A stretch of 64,000 nucleotides of DNA from CAZQBY01 sp964592405 [NCBI: uncultured archaeon]. Lineage in GTDB: Archaea; Altiarchaeota; Altiarchaeia; JAFGQM01. A program made the position numbers and the translations under genes. The number at the start of each line of letters is the position of its first letter. The stretch's first letter is position 1. The notes below the pieces were generated by a model, which was not told the DNA's origin, ran no database searches, and saw nothing but the letters and a program-made list of their open reading frames with translations. Shown piece after piece: positions 1-7,589 of the stretch. The stretch is from assembly GCA_964592405.1 (NCBI GenBank), contig CAZQBY010000003.1, positions 1 to 64,000 of the forward strand, written 5' to 3'.

Positions 1-292
1 CACGTGCCAAGCTGCGCTGCATCCTGAAAAACACACCAGCAGGGGCGCTTTTCTCATTTTCCGGCCTATCTCGCGCATTTACCCTACCCCTAAATGATGC
101 GCGCGCAGAGGGCTCACGCCGGGTGAACTGGCCTCCCCAGGGGCCCGCACCGCGAGCTCAATTTTTGGAATTTCAAAGATTTACAAAATTAATATAATCT
201 AGTATAATCTTTTAATAAGTTCTATTTAAAGATATTTCTTAGAGAAAACTCTTTTAATTAATATCTATTAATAAATACTCTTAAAAAGAATT
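1..292. other. Non-coding stretch, GC-rich then AT-rich
   Basis: No open frame with coding character is visible. Bases 1-170 are GC-rich with several CGCG/GCGC words and short complementary runs such as CCCCAGGGG near 137-145. From about 175 on the sequence is very AT-rich. The compact GC block could be the edge of an untranslated or structured RNA cut by the window start, but I cannot identify it. Confidence 0.4.
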
Positions 293-667
293 TTATTCAT
301 TAGGCTTATCTAATTGACTTTGTTCCCCTCCAGTACTCTGCTCCACCTTCTTGACAGTCCGCGAGAGGCGGGCCAGAGCAGACGAAAACCGGGTAAAATT
401 GAGGCGATACCTGCCGGTTTTTAGGTATTTTCCCTCACTGGATATAAGGCCTATGGTCTCCAGATCCTTGAGAGTCCTCTCGACAGTTGCCTTGCTGAAT
501 CCCTCTTTCCCAAGCTCCTCAATTATGGCGCCCCTTCGCGAATTTGGGTGCTGTAAGAGCATCTCGGCTATTCTGACACCACAGTCCTGTCGCAGCCTGC
601 TGTCCAGAAAGAGCGTCACAATATCCCTGAGATCCCGCGATTCATAGGCCTTGTGCCAGTCGAACAT
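293..667 (-). CDS. Winged-helix transcriptional regulator (first of two)
   Basis: A protein of about 124 residues. The region around residues 30-85 reads as a winged helix: a helix ending in LLQHPNSRRG, a helix ELGKEGFSKATVERTL typical of a recognition helix, then LETIGLISSEGKYLKTGRYRL as the wing. The tail is charged (KKVEQSTGGEQ). The reading frame stays open upstream to a GTG at 706, but that GTG lies inside a perfect 9-bp-arm palindrome (685-706), so I choose the ATG at 667, which leaves the palindrome as a site in the promoter. A TATA-like GATATATC lies at 711-718. It probably regulates itself through the palindrome; its targets cannot be read from the sequence. Confidence 0.7.
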   Translation of the reverse strand: MFDWHKAYESRDLRDIVTLFLDSRLRQDCGVRIAEMLLQHPNSRRGAIIEELGKEGFSKATVERTLKDLETIGLISSEGKYLKTGRYRLNFTRFSSALARLSRTVKKVEQSTGGEQSQLDKPNE

Positions 668-684
668 TTTGAGCCGATTTTCAA

Positions 685-706
685 GTGCCTCAAAAAATTG
701 AGGCAC
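685..706. promoter_or_regulatory. Palindromic operator-like site, copy 1
   Basis: GTGCCTCAA-AAAA-TTGAGGCAC: two perfect 9-bp arms around AAAA. It lies 18 bp before the chosen ATG of the 293-667 regulator and just downstream of a TATA-like GATATATC, where an archaeal repressor would block the initiation site. Two near-identical copies lie further upstream. Confidence 0.6.
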
Positions 707-741
707 TCAAGATATATCGTTTGGAGCAGCAGATAGTTGCT

Positions 742-759
742 GCCTCAGAAAACTGAGGC
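742..759. promoter_or_regulatory. Palindromic operator-like site, copy 2
   Basis: GCCTCAG-AAAA-CTGAGGC: 7-bp arms with the same AAAA spacer as copies 1 and 3. On the minus strand it directly follows a TATA-like TTTAAAAAAG, so it would sit between TATA box and start point of a minus-strand transcript. Confidence 0.6.
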
Positions 760-863
760 TTTTTTAAAGCATGCTCGAATACCCCGGATAAAACACCATA
801 TATACTATTATAGAAGGGCATTTGAGCTCCACCCCCTTATAACCTATGCAGTTTTTTGATAGT

Positions 864-881
864 GCCTCAGAAAACTGAGGC
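864..881. promoter_or_regulatory. Palindromic operator-like site, copy 3
   Basis: An 18-bp sequence identical to copy 2 (GCCTCAG-AAAA-CTGAGGC). It is about 20 bp from the 3' end of the second regulator gene and next to a minus-strand AT-rich TATA-like run (TATTAAAAAG). The identical spacing and arms of the three copies point to one dimeric DNA-binding protein. Confidence 0.6.
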
Positions 882-900
882 TTTTTAATATAAGCAAACC

Positions 901-1278
901 CTATTTTTCAGCCTTATTTTCCTCATCTACCCCGCCCTCTTCGGGAGATTCAGCAGATTCCTCGGTTTTGAGTCTCTCAGCCCTCCGGTTTCTATTTTCA
1001 AGTGACTCATGCACATTTTTAAGGGTCATCTCCAATCCTTCAAGGTGATGAGCTACCTGCTGACCCAGTTCAGTTAATCTGATATATTTGGTCCTGCCCT
1101 CTCTCTCGCTCTCCACCAGACCATATCCCTCCAGCTTCTGGATCACCCTGACTATGTGTGAATAAGTTGCAGCAAGCGCCTTAGAAATATCTGCCGGATA
1201 AGTTTTCTCAGCCTTGGCCATCTCCAGCAAAACCCTGGCCGGTTTGTCCTGAAGAAAGAAGCCCAAGATGTCCTCCAT
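901..1278 (-). CDS. Winged-helix (MarR/ArsR-like) transcriptional regulator
   Basis: 125 residues. Residues 1-75 fit a MarR-like winged helix: ARVLLEMAKAEKTYPADISKAL, then AATYSHIVRVIQKLEGYGLV as the recognition region, and ESEREGRTKYIRLTELG as the wing. Residues 78-100 look helical and could dimerise. The last 25 residues are acidic (EESAESPEEGGVDEENKAEK). The gene is upstream of, and in the same orientation as, the 293-667 regulator, with the palindrome cluster between them. The effector and target genes are unknown. Confidence 0.75.
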   Translation of the reverse strand: MEDILGFFLQDKPARVLLEMAKAEKTYPADISKALAATYSHIVRVIQKLEGYGLVESEREGRTKYIRLTELGQQVAHHLEGLEMTLKNVHESLENRNRRAERLKTEESAESPEEGGVDEENKAEK

Positions 1279-1562
1279 TTTCCGATATTGTTACGGCACA
1301 GTCTTTAAAAACCTTTCATTTGATAGTTTATTATGAATAACATGCTTTTTATAGGAATTTTCAAATAGATATTTATTAATTGAATTCGCTAGAAAACTAA
1401 CTTATTAATAAATATTTTATAATAGGATTAAATTATAATAATCTATTAATCAACATATAAATTTTCATCAATTTTTCCTTATTTTGCCGAATTCTGTGAT
1501 AACATAATGTGAGAGTTTATAGGATAAGGTTCTTAAGATGAAAAAACATAATTAAGGACAAA
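1279..1562. other. AT-rich divergent intergenic region
   Basis: About 280 bp, strongly AT-rich, between the divergently transcribed regulator and GTPase genes. TATTAATAAATA occurs here (about 1402-1413) and again near 268-279, on the other side of the regulator pair. A TATA-like GTTTATAGG near 1513-1521 probably serves the GTPase gene. No gene is visible. Confidence 0.5.
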
Positions 1563-2708
1563 ATGCCGAATTTGCCTTCCCGGACCATGGATGCCTACAA
1601 GCGATATATGGACGCGACCAGCGACAGCGAGAGACTTAGATACCTTGAGGAGTATATATCCAGTATACCCAAGCACAAGGGGACCGAGAAGGAGAGGGGT
1701 ATGCTCAAGCGCAAGCTGGCCCTCCTGCGTGAGAGTTTGGAGAGGAAGGCCAAGTCGGGCAGAGGGAGGGAGATAAACGTGAGAAAGCAGGGCTCTGCCC
1801 AGATTGTGTTGGCCGGCTTCCCGAACGCCGGCAAGTCCAGCCTGCTGTGCGAGATAACCAACGCGGATGTGAGGGTTGCGTCCTACGCCTTCACGACGCT
1901 GGAGCCAAACGTGGGGATGCTGGAGCTGGGTGATGTGAGCCTTCAGCTGGTCGACCTGCCGGGCCTGATAAGCGGCGCTGCGGAAAACAGGGGCATGGGG
2001 AGGCGGTTTTTGACAGTCATGCGCAACGCGGACATCATCGCCCTCTTCCTGGCCATGGACGACAAGCCCCTGAAGCGCCTTGAGACGCTCATGGAGGAGT
2101 TCGATGCAGCCGGCATAAGGCTCAATCAGGAGAGGCCGGATGTCAGAGTCTACAAAAAGGACCGCGGTGGAATCAACCTGCTGGGAGCGCACCTTTTGCG
2201 CGCGGACAGGCAGGATGCCATTGAAACATGCCGCGACTTCGGCATACTAAACGCCGACGTGCGCATAAACCGGCCCATGGGGCTGGAGGACTTCGTGGAC
2301 GCGATAGACAAGAGCACGGTTTGGAAGAAGGCATTTGTCATCCTGAACAAGACGGATCTGGCGGAGCCGAAAGAGGTCAAGCGGGTGGTCAAGCTGATAA
2401 AGGCGCGCTACAATCTCCCGACGCTGCCCGTGTCGGTCAAAGAGAAGAAGAACATGGAGGGGCTGAAGCAGGCCATATGGGACATATCCGGGCTGATGCG
2501 CATCTATACGGTTACGTCGCCTGACTCCGACCCCCTAGTCGTCCCTGAGGGCTCCACGGTTCTGGAGGTGGCCACCAAGATACACACAGACTTCGCCAAG
2601 AAGTTCAAATATGCGCGCGTCTGGGGCAAGAGTGTCAAGTACGACGGCCAAAGAGTCGGCAAGGGCCACGTGCTGCAGGAAGGGGACATTATCGAGCTGA
2701 ATGCCTAA
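1563..2708 (+). CDS. DRG/OBG-family GTPase with TGS domain
   Basis: A 381-residue translation-factor-related GTPase. Residues 1-75 form a basic helical N-terminus. The G domain shows G1 GFPNAGKSS (85-93), a switch-like SYAFTT (about 107-112), G3 DLPG (131-134) and G4 NKTD (262-265). Residues about 315-381 form a TGS domain (RIYTVTSPDSDPLVVPEGST ... GHVLQEGDIIELNA). Length and domain order match archaeal DRG proteins, which bind GTP and associate with ribosomes or RNA. The ATG at 1563 is preceded by a TATA-like box at about 1513. Its 3' end overlaps the convergent PIN-domain remnant by 20 bp. Confidence 0.9.
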   Translation: MPNLPSRTMDAYKRYMDATSDSERLRYLEEYISSIPKHKGTEKERGMLKRKLALLRESLERKAKSGRGREINVRKQGSAQIVLAGFPNAGKSSLLCEITNADVRVASYAFTTLEPNVGMLELGDVSLQLVDLPGLISGAAENRGMGRRFLTVMRNADIIALFLAMDDKPLKRLETLMEEFDAAGIRLNQERPDVRVYKKDRGGINLLGAHLLRADRQDAIETCRDFGILNADVRINRPMGLEDFVDAIDKSTVWKKAFVILNKTDLAEPKEVKRVVKLIKARYNLPTLPVSVKEKKNMEGLKQAIWDISGLMRIYTVTSPDSDPLVVPEGSTVLEVATKIHTDFAKKFKYARVWGKSVKYDGQRVGKGHVLQEGDIIELNA

Positions 2709-3107
2709 GTACCTCCAAGAACGCTTTTGGACTTACTAATTTAATTCCCGCATACTCTTTCATTCTCAGCAGATGACTATCGCCAGTAACTATGTAATCT
2801 GCGCGCGATTCCATGCCACACTCCATTATTTTATTGTCGTCTGGGTCGTCCTTCACAACTTTTAATCTGGCAGATGGAGTGCATATCTCGGATACCTCGA
2901 ACAGCAAATATGTCAGGTTTTGATATCATCGGCGGGCGCAGAGAACTTTTTGGAAAGCCTATCTGCCACCTCTTTGATGATTTCAGGTGACAGGCAAATA
3001 TCAAAATCACCAGAGATTCCCCTCTCGAGCACTTCATTCGGCGCGCCCCTCCAGAAATAGGTCGAGATTATCACATTCGTGTCCAAAACTGCCCTTGGCT
3101 TAGTCAT
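2689..3107 (-). pseudogene. PIN-domain toxin (COG1569-like), frameshifted
   Basis: Two overlapping-neighbour frames together make one PIN ribonuclease. The first (3107-2913) starts MTKPRAVLDTNVIIS with the catalytic Asp of LDTN and ends prematurely after DDIKT. The second (from about 2907 to 2689) carries KDDPDDNKIMEC and RADYIVTGDSHLL, the remaining acidic residues of the family. The break coincides with an A4 run on the minus strand (TTTT at 2918-2921). Adding one A restores DDIKNLTYLLFEVSEI in a continuous frame. It overlaps the AbrB-type antitoxin gene by 8 bp, the usual toxin-antitoxin layout. It is either an inactivated toxin or a homopolymer sequencing error. Confidence 0.75.
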
Positions 3108-3342
3108 CCTCCATCACGTCTTCAGGGGTTATACCATGCTCCTCGGCGAATCTTCCGCCACGCTCGCATAATCTCCTGAATTCTTCGATAGGGGGCATTC
3201 GGACTCTTTTGAATATTATGGTGTCACGGTCCCCGTATACGGCAAATTTATCCCCTGCTTTTATCTTAAGACCCTGCCTGATTCCCTGCGGAATGACAAC
3301 TTGCCCCTTCGGAGACATAGTAGTGATTTCAACTTTCATCAC
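3100..3342 (-). CDS. AbrB/MazE-fold antitoxin (VapB-like)
   Basis: 80 residues. The N-terminal half is a swapped-hairpin AbrB domain: VEITTMSPKGQVVIPQGIRQ followed by LKIKAGDKFAVYGDRDTIIFKR. The C-terminal half (PPIEEFRRLCERGGRFAEEHGITPEDVMEDD) is an acidic helix that would bind the toxin. It lies upstream of the PIN gene and overlaps it by 8 bp. Such proteins neutralise the toxin and repress their own promoter. The toxin partner here appears frameshifted. Confidence 0.85.
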   Translation of the reverse strand: MMKVEITTMSPKGQVVIPQGIRQGLKIKAGDKFAVYGDRDTIIFKRVRMPPIEEFRRLCERGGRFAEEHGITPEDVMEDD

Positions 3343-3372
3343 TAGTTTTACAATTTTACTAATAAAAATATT

Positions 3373-3759
3373 TTACCTGAATTCCTCCAGCGGCACGTCG
3401 TAGTGCTTGGTCTGCTGCGGATAGACGTGGCGGGTGGTCTTGTGCGGGAAGACCTCTCCTGCGCGCACCTTTGCGCGCACTATGTCCTTGGTTATGGGGA
3501 TGTCCTTCCTGCGCGGATAGACCTCTATCTCCGGGCTGTCGTAGTCCACCAGGCGGCAGAGGATGGTCTTCATCCCCATTCTCTTGAAGGCCTCCACGCG
3601 GTGGTGGCCGTCTAGGATTATGAAGTCCTTCTCATCCGCAAGTATTGGGAACCAGAGGACCCCGGTTCTCCTCAGATGCTGCATCAGCGCCCTCAGTCTC
3701 CCCTCTGTGAACTCCTCATGGGGTTTTAGTCTGTCCAGTGGGACTTTTTCTATCCTCAT
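3373..3759 (-). CDS. ParB/SerK-fold protein (free-serine-kinase-like)
   Basis: 128 residues. It shows the ParB/Srx-fold signature of archaeal SerK and SbnI-type enzymes: RLKPHEEF near residue 10, a helical region, ILDGHHRVEAFKRMG (about 48-62), and a C-terminal GEVFPHKTTRHVYP that closely resembles the SerK end motif. SerK phosphorylates free L-serine to O-phosphoserine for cysteine synthesis. This protein is roughly half the length of characterised SerK and lacks its middle insertion, so kinase activity is inferred, not shown. The divergent ankyrin gene starts nearby. Confidence 0.65.
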   Translation of the reverse strand: MRIEKVPLDRLKPHEEFTEGRLRALMQHLRRTGVLWFPILADEKDFIILDGHHRVEAFKRMGMKTILCRLVDYDSPEIEVYPRRKDIPITKDIVRAKVRAGEVFPHKTTRHVYPQQTKHYDVPLEEFR

Positions 3760-3800
3760 CCTTTAAGTTTAAGGCTAATATTCAATCTCTGCAAACAAAA

Positions 3801-4355
3801 ATGGTAAGAAGACGTATAGTTGAATCACTGGTTAAAGCCATAAAGAAAGGAAGTGTAAGGGATGTTAGGCGTGCCATTGCTCTGGCCCGTAGAGACGATC
3901 CAACATTCAAACTCACCAGTCTGAAGCACGGGCAGGCCACCCCCATGGACATTGCTATTTCTTCAGGAAGGTTGAGAATGGTCCGCCTAATGATGGATGA
4001 GGGCGGCTTCGATGTGACTACGGAGGGCAGGAGTGGTGTGCCAAAGGACAGGATTGGCGATCCAACCACTTCCCTACATCTTGCCGCCCTGAAGGGCCAT
4101 GCAAACATCGTAAAACTGCTGATAGAAAGGGGTGCCAGAGTGGATAGGAGAGGACATCTTGGCGAGACTCCGCTCATGTATGCAGCCTCACAAGGCCATC
4201 TCAAGATTGTCAGGATGCTGCTGGAGAGTGGGGCAGGTAAGGATCCAAGGGAGATAGAGGATGCAATCAGGGTTGCTAGAGAGGGCAGGAGATACAGGGT
4301 GGCCAGCGAGCTGCGCAGATATCTTGAGGCACGGGTACGTAAAACAGGGAGATGA
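3801..4355 (+). CDS. Ankyrin-repeat protein
   Basis: About 184 residues from the ATG at 3801 (MVRRRIVESL). Three to four ankyrin units are visible: ATPMDIAISSGRLRMVRLMM, TSLHLAALKGHANIVKLLI with ERGARVD, and ETPLMYAASQGHLKIVRMLL with ESGA. The N-terminal unit (VKAIKKGSVRDVRRAIALAR) is a capping helix pair and the C-terminus is Arg-rich. No catalytic domain or signal peptide is present, so it is probably a cytoplasmic protein-binding scaffold. The frame is open upstream to 3738, but that part overlaps the divergent neighbour. Confidence 0.8.
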   Translation: MVRRRIVESLVKAIKKGSVRDVRRAIALARRDDPTFKLTSLKHGQATPMDIAISSGRLRMVRLMMDEGGFDVTTEGRSGVPKDRIGDPTTSLHLAALKGHANIVKLLIERGARVDRRGHLGETPLMYAASQGHLKIVRMLLESGAGKDPREIEDAIRVAREGRRYRVASELRRYLEARVRKTGR

Positions 4356-4415
4356 CCAGACCTGATTGTCCCAGACTATTTCCATACTTCTTGTTCAGCT
4401 CCCCAGACTGGTGGT

Positions 4416-4667
4416 TCAGAACCTATCATGACCAAACTGGAAGATTAAATCCACTCCCAGCTTCTCCGCTTCCAGCTCCTTCGTGTCGCATGCCCCGTAG
4501 CAGGGGTCGGCGAAGATGACCGTGGTGCAGCCCGTTTTGGCCTCTATCTCACGTGCAACTGAAACCGCTTGCGTCTTCAGCCCCTCTGGAAACTGAAGAC
4601 CGACAAGCTTTGCCTTGGACTTCCTGATTTCCCTGACTATTCTGTCAACCTCAAAGTTGTAGTTCAC
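4416..4667 (-). pseudogene. dph2: Truncated dph2 (diphthamide synthase radical subunit)
   Basis: 83 residues matching only the N-terminal domain of Dph2: VGLQFPEGLKTQAVSVAREI, then FADPCYGACDTKELEAEKLGVDLIFQFGH. DPCYGACD carries the first iron-sulfur cysteine. Dph2 normally runs to about 330 residues with further cluster cysteines, but here the frame ends five residues after the first domain and no continuation is visible in other frames. It overlaps the preceding epimerase stop by 4 bp (ATGA), so it was once a normal member of this operon. The break lies near the end of the convergent ankyrin gene. Full-length function is not expected from this copy. Confidence 0.75.
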
Positions 4668-5572
4668 TTCAATAGCCCCCTCTCCCTGAAGACCTTAACC
4701 ACCTCGCGGATTCCACTCTCCAAATCCACCTTTGGCTCAAATCCTATGTCACGAATCTTGTCTATGGATATCCTGCGGTTTTTTGTCAGTTTGTCGATAT
4801 ATTCAATAATGGAATCGCCCTTTCCGGTCAGCCTGCCGAAGAATCTGGCAAGAGCAGGACTGACGTGCCTCCCCGGAGGCTCAACGCCAAGGACTCTGGA
4901 TGCAATTTCCATAAACTCCTTCTGGGTCTTGCCGTATGCACCATCCACATTAAAAATCTGGTTTATGGCCCCGGGATTTCGTCTCACCAAGATTAGGGCA
5001 TCCAGCAGGTCCCTGATATGAATCAGGGGTATATAATTGTCTCCATTACCAAGTATCCTCATTTCTCCGTTCTGCAGGCGCTGAAGTACAGATGCAAAAC
5101 CCCTTTCAAAGTCCGGACCATAGACCTGACTTGAACGGAGAACTGTGTATGGCACGCCACTCCTTTTGATGATCTGCTCACAGACAAGCTTTGACCAGCC
5201 ATAGTTGGTGTAGGGATCCGGGGGTGTCTGCTCGGTAATCACCCCGGGGGAGCTGTTGTAGACCGATGTAGTGCTCATAAAGATAAACTGCCGGCAGTCT
5301 TTGCACAGTCTGAGCAGTTGCACGGTTGGCTCGACATTTCGTTCCAGCAGCTCCTCTCTTGAGGCCCTGTAGTCTATGCTGGCTGCAAGATGGTAGACGA
5401 TATCCGTCCTGCCGAGTCGCGTTACCTCAGCCAGTGGGGCAACTATATACTTTACACCATCCAGGTTGCCGTGGCGCGTATCTATAACCGTGACCTGATC
5501 GCCTCCCCTAAGAAGCCGCCTGACCAGATGGCTGCCTATCCTGCCGCATCCGCCTGTTATGAGAACCTTCAT
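4664..5572 (-). CDS. NAD-dependent epimerase/dehydratase (extended SDR)
   Basis: 302 residues from the ATG at 5572, which overlaps the stop of the upstream rnp3-like gene (TGATG). The Rossmann motif LITGGCGRIGSHLVRRLL is at residues 4-21. Further signatures are YHLAA, a Ser/Thr-rich MSTTSVYNSS, the YxxxK catalytic pair in NYGWSKLVCE, and RSSQVYGP. These are nucleotide-sugar 4-epimerase or dehydratase features, so it likely acts on an NDP-sugar for surface polysaccharide or glycoprotein synthesis. The substrate cannot be told. It sits in the ubiX-IPK-rnp3 operon. Confidence 0.85.
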   Translation of the reverse strand: MKVLITGGCGRIGSHLVRRLLRGGDQVTVIDTRHGNLDGVKYIVAPLAEVTRLGRTDIVYHLAASIDYRASREELLERNVEPTVQLLRLCKDCRQFIFMSTTSVYNSSPGVITEQTPPDPYTNYGWSKLVCEQIIKRSGVPYTVLRSSQVYGPDFERGFASVLQRLQNGEMRILGNGDNYIPLIHIRDLLDALILVRRNPGAINQIFNVDGAYGKTQKEFMEIASRVLGVEPPGRHVSPALARFFGRLTGKGDSIIEYIDKLTKNRRISIDKIRDIGFEPKVDLESGIREVVKVFRERGLLK

Positions 5573-6228
5573 CAGTACCACCCATATATCTTCTTCTGCT
5601 TCTTTTGCGACCCCCACTTCTTCACTTTCAGGCCCTTCAGGATTATGTCGGGGTTGTTCCTGTCCTCAGTGCGCTTGAGGATCTTCTGTGGATTTGTCGA
5701 AACAGCAGCCCTTGCCTCTTCAGTGGTCATGCCGAGAAGAATCCCAAATGCCATCAGGTCCCTTGGTACGCGCAGGCCGTATTTGTCCCTAGATCCGGAG
5801 GTTATCACCATATCACATCCACAGTCACGGCATATACGGACGTTCTGCGCCATACGGCTGAGTATCTGCGCGCGCTTCCTTCCATGTGAGCCAAGAATGT
5901 TTGAGAAATTCAGCTCCACGGCTATGCCCCTTTCAGCACATGCAAGCGCTATGACCCTGTCTATGCCCGAATTGGCCTGATGCATGAAGTCCCTGCCATT
6001 ATGTATCTCCGGCGAACCGATAATATCTACTTCCCAGCACTCGGAAGCCATGCGGTTCAGCGCTTCATCTCCCATAGCGATTATAACATCGGCTTTCGCC
6101 CTAATCCTGCGTACCTCCTGTTGTATATTTTTTGAGCATATTACAATGGGCTTTATAACCTTTGACCAGCCCAGCTTTTCATAAGTTTTCTTCTCCGGAA
6201 ATCCGTTCAGATCGTAGAAATCAGGCAT
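5572..6228 (-). CDS. rnp3: RNase P protein component 3 (Rpp30)
   Basis: 218 residues with the TIM-barrel-like Rpp30 fold. Telling segments are MPDFYDLNGFP at the start, DIIGSPEIHNGRDFMHQANSG, GIAVELNFSNIL, and MVITSGSRDKYGLRVPRDLMAFGILLGM. It binds the specificity domain of RNase P RNA together with Pop5 to mature tRNA 5' ends. The ATG at 6228 overlaps the end of the IPK gene by 8 bp and the stop touches the epimerase start, showing tight co-transcription. Length is typical for archaeal homologues. Confidence 0.88.
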   Translation of the reverse strand: MPDFYDLNGFPEKKTYEKLGWSKVIKPIVICSKNIQQEVRRIRAKADVIIAMGDEALNRMASECWEVDIIGSPEIHNGRDFMHQANSGIDRVIALACAERGIAVELNFSNILGSHGRKRAQILSRMAQNVRICRDCGCDMVITSGSRDKYGLRVPRDLMAFGILLGMTTEEARAAVSTNPQKILKRTEDRNNPDIILKGLKVKKWGSQKKQKKIYGWY

Positions 6229-7003
6229 GGCTGGCTATGAGTGTCCCGACCTCCTGCCCCTCCAAAGCCTTTTTTATCTCGCCGGGTCTCGTTGCATTGA
6301 CTATGCGTATATCATGTGTGAAGGGGAGCATCTCCAGCATGGTCTCAACCTTGTGGAGCATGCCTCCGGTGACGTCCGTATTGCCGGAGCCCTTCACATG
6401 ATGGGCTATTTTGTTGAAGGTATCTGGTGTTATCATGGGTATGGGATTTCCTGTATTGTCCAAGACACCGTCCACATCCGTCCCTATTACCACCCTGCTC
6501 ACATCCAGCTTCTGAGCCAGATAAAGGAAGAGTTTTTCTGTGGACGCTATGCTGCAGCCACGCTCCAAGTCCACAAGGACATCCCCATGAATGACTGGAA
6601 CGGTTCCCAGTTTCAGAAGCTCTTTAAGCATGGATATGTTGAAATCCACTATGTTGTTGTTGATGGCATATGCGGCACTTGACGGCTTGACTGCTATTGC
6701 TGGCACGCCCTCCCTGACGAGGGCTGTAACAAGTATGTGGTTTAGCTCCGCGGCTGCCCTGTGGGTTTCAACCAGATGCTCCAGCTGCCATGCATCCCTT
6801 ATGCCCCTGTGAAGCTCACCTCTTTTTGCCGGCTGGTGCGGGAATGACCCCCCACCATTTCCTATGATTAACTTCAGGCCCTGTATATCTGCCAGTGACT
6901 CCCCTATTTCCTTAGCCAGTCTTCCTATCTCGCTATGGCGCGCAGTATAGGGTTTGGACTTGTCTGTCAGCACTGAGCCCCCAAGCTTTAGAAGTGTTAT
7001 CAT
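6221..7003 (-). CDS. Isopentenyl phosphate kinase
   Basis: 260 residues of the amino-acid-kinase fold. It has LLKLGGSVLTDKSKPYTAR at the N-terminus, the glycine-rich LIIGNGGGSFPHQPAKR with the family His, VIHGDVLVDLERGCSIASTEKLF, and GTDVDGVLDN plus GGMLHKVE near the C-terminus. It phosphorylates isopentenyl phosphate to isopentenyl diphosphate with ATP, the last step of the archaeal mevalonate routes. The ATG at 7003 overlaps the ubiX stop (ATGA) and has a G-rich Shine-Dalgarno just upstream; an ATG at 7015 is less likely. Confidence 0.9.
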   Translation of the reverse strand: MITLLKLGGSVLTDKSKPYTARHSEIGRLAKEIGESLADIQGLKLIIGNGGGSFPHQPAKRGELHRGIRDAWQLEHLVETHRAAAELNHILVTALVREGVPAIAVKPSSAAYAINNNIVDFNISMLKELLKLGTVPVIHGDVLVDLERGCSIASTEKLFLYLAQKLDVSRVVIGTDVDGVLDNTGNPIPMITPDTFNKIAHHVKGSGNTDVTGGMLHKVETMLEMLPFTHDIRIVNATRPGEIKKALEGQEVGTLIASHA

Positions 7004-7551
7004 TCTTCCCCCCATCTTTTGTAGAGACTGTTCTCTATGCCCAAAGAGTCCAAAACCTTACCCACGACGAAGTCCACCATGTCGGTTACACTCTCTGGTT
7101 TTGGATAGAAGGCAAGCACCGGTGGTATTATTACACAGCCGGCCTCCCTGCATGCAACCATGTTCCTTAGGTGTATGAGGTCCAGTGGCGCCTCTCTTGG
7201 CACGAGGACGAGCTTCTTGTCCTGCTTGAGCATGACTTCCGCCGCGCGCACTATGAGGTTGTGGGCAATGCCGTTGGCTATTCCCCCAAGTGTTCTCATT
7301 GAACATGGTATGATTACCATGCCATCCATTTTAAATGAGCCACTGGATATTGCAGCCGAGAAATCCTTTTCGTCATAGGACCGGCTGGCCAGCCTGCCCA
7401 AGTCCAGCCCCCCAAGTTCATGTTTTGCTATTTCCCGGGCAGCACCGGAGACAATCAGGTGTCTGTCTATATTCTTTTCCTTAAGTATTTGCAGCAGTCT
7501 CCTGGCCAAGACTATGCCGGAAGCACCAGAAACCCCCACAATGATTTTCAT
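7000..7551 (-). CDS. ubiX: UbiX-type flavin prenyltransferase
   Basis: 183 residues from the ATG at 7551. Motifs: IIVGVSGASGIVLARRLL, VSGAAREIA, CSMRTLGGIANGIAHNLIVRAAEV, LVLVPREAPL, and NMVACREAGCVIIPPVLAFYPKP, all hallmarks of UbiX/Pad1. UbiX joins dimethylallyl phosphate to FMN to give prenyl-FMN, the cofactor of UbiD-type decarboxylases. A UbiD homologue lies upstream in the same orientation (11673-12956), and IPK follows directly, so the cofactor most likely serves anhydromevalonate phosphate decarboxylation. Confidence 0.92.
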   Translation of the reverse strand: MKIIVGVSGASGIVLARRLLQILKEKNIDRHLIVSGAAREIAKHELGGLDLGRLASRSYDEKDFSAAISSGSFKMDGMVIIPCSMRTLGGIANGIAHNLIVRAAEVMLKQDKKLVLVPREAPLDLIHLRNMVACREAGCVIIPPVLAFYPKPESVTDMVDFVVGKVLDSLGIENSLYKRWGEE

Positions 7552-7589
7552 GCCATTAGTATTTCTGTTAAGAAACATAAAAGAAGCAA

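Noticed and set aside
696-823. 43-codon minus-strand frame running through two palindromes
   Set aside because: Part of its sequence is dictated by the palindrome (PQFSEA), and it overlaps the promoter of the next gene; chance frame.
742-881. Palindromes followed by T-runs read as terminators
   Set aside because: The T-runs follow on the plus strand, where no gene ends, and the same palindrome without a T-run sits in the promoter of the 293-667 regulator. An operator role fits better.
1533-2192. Minus-strand frame of 219 codons opposite the GTPase gene
   Set aside because: The plus strand encodes an unmistakable DRG-type GTPase; the antisense frame is a shadow.
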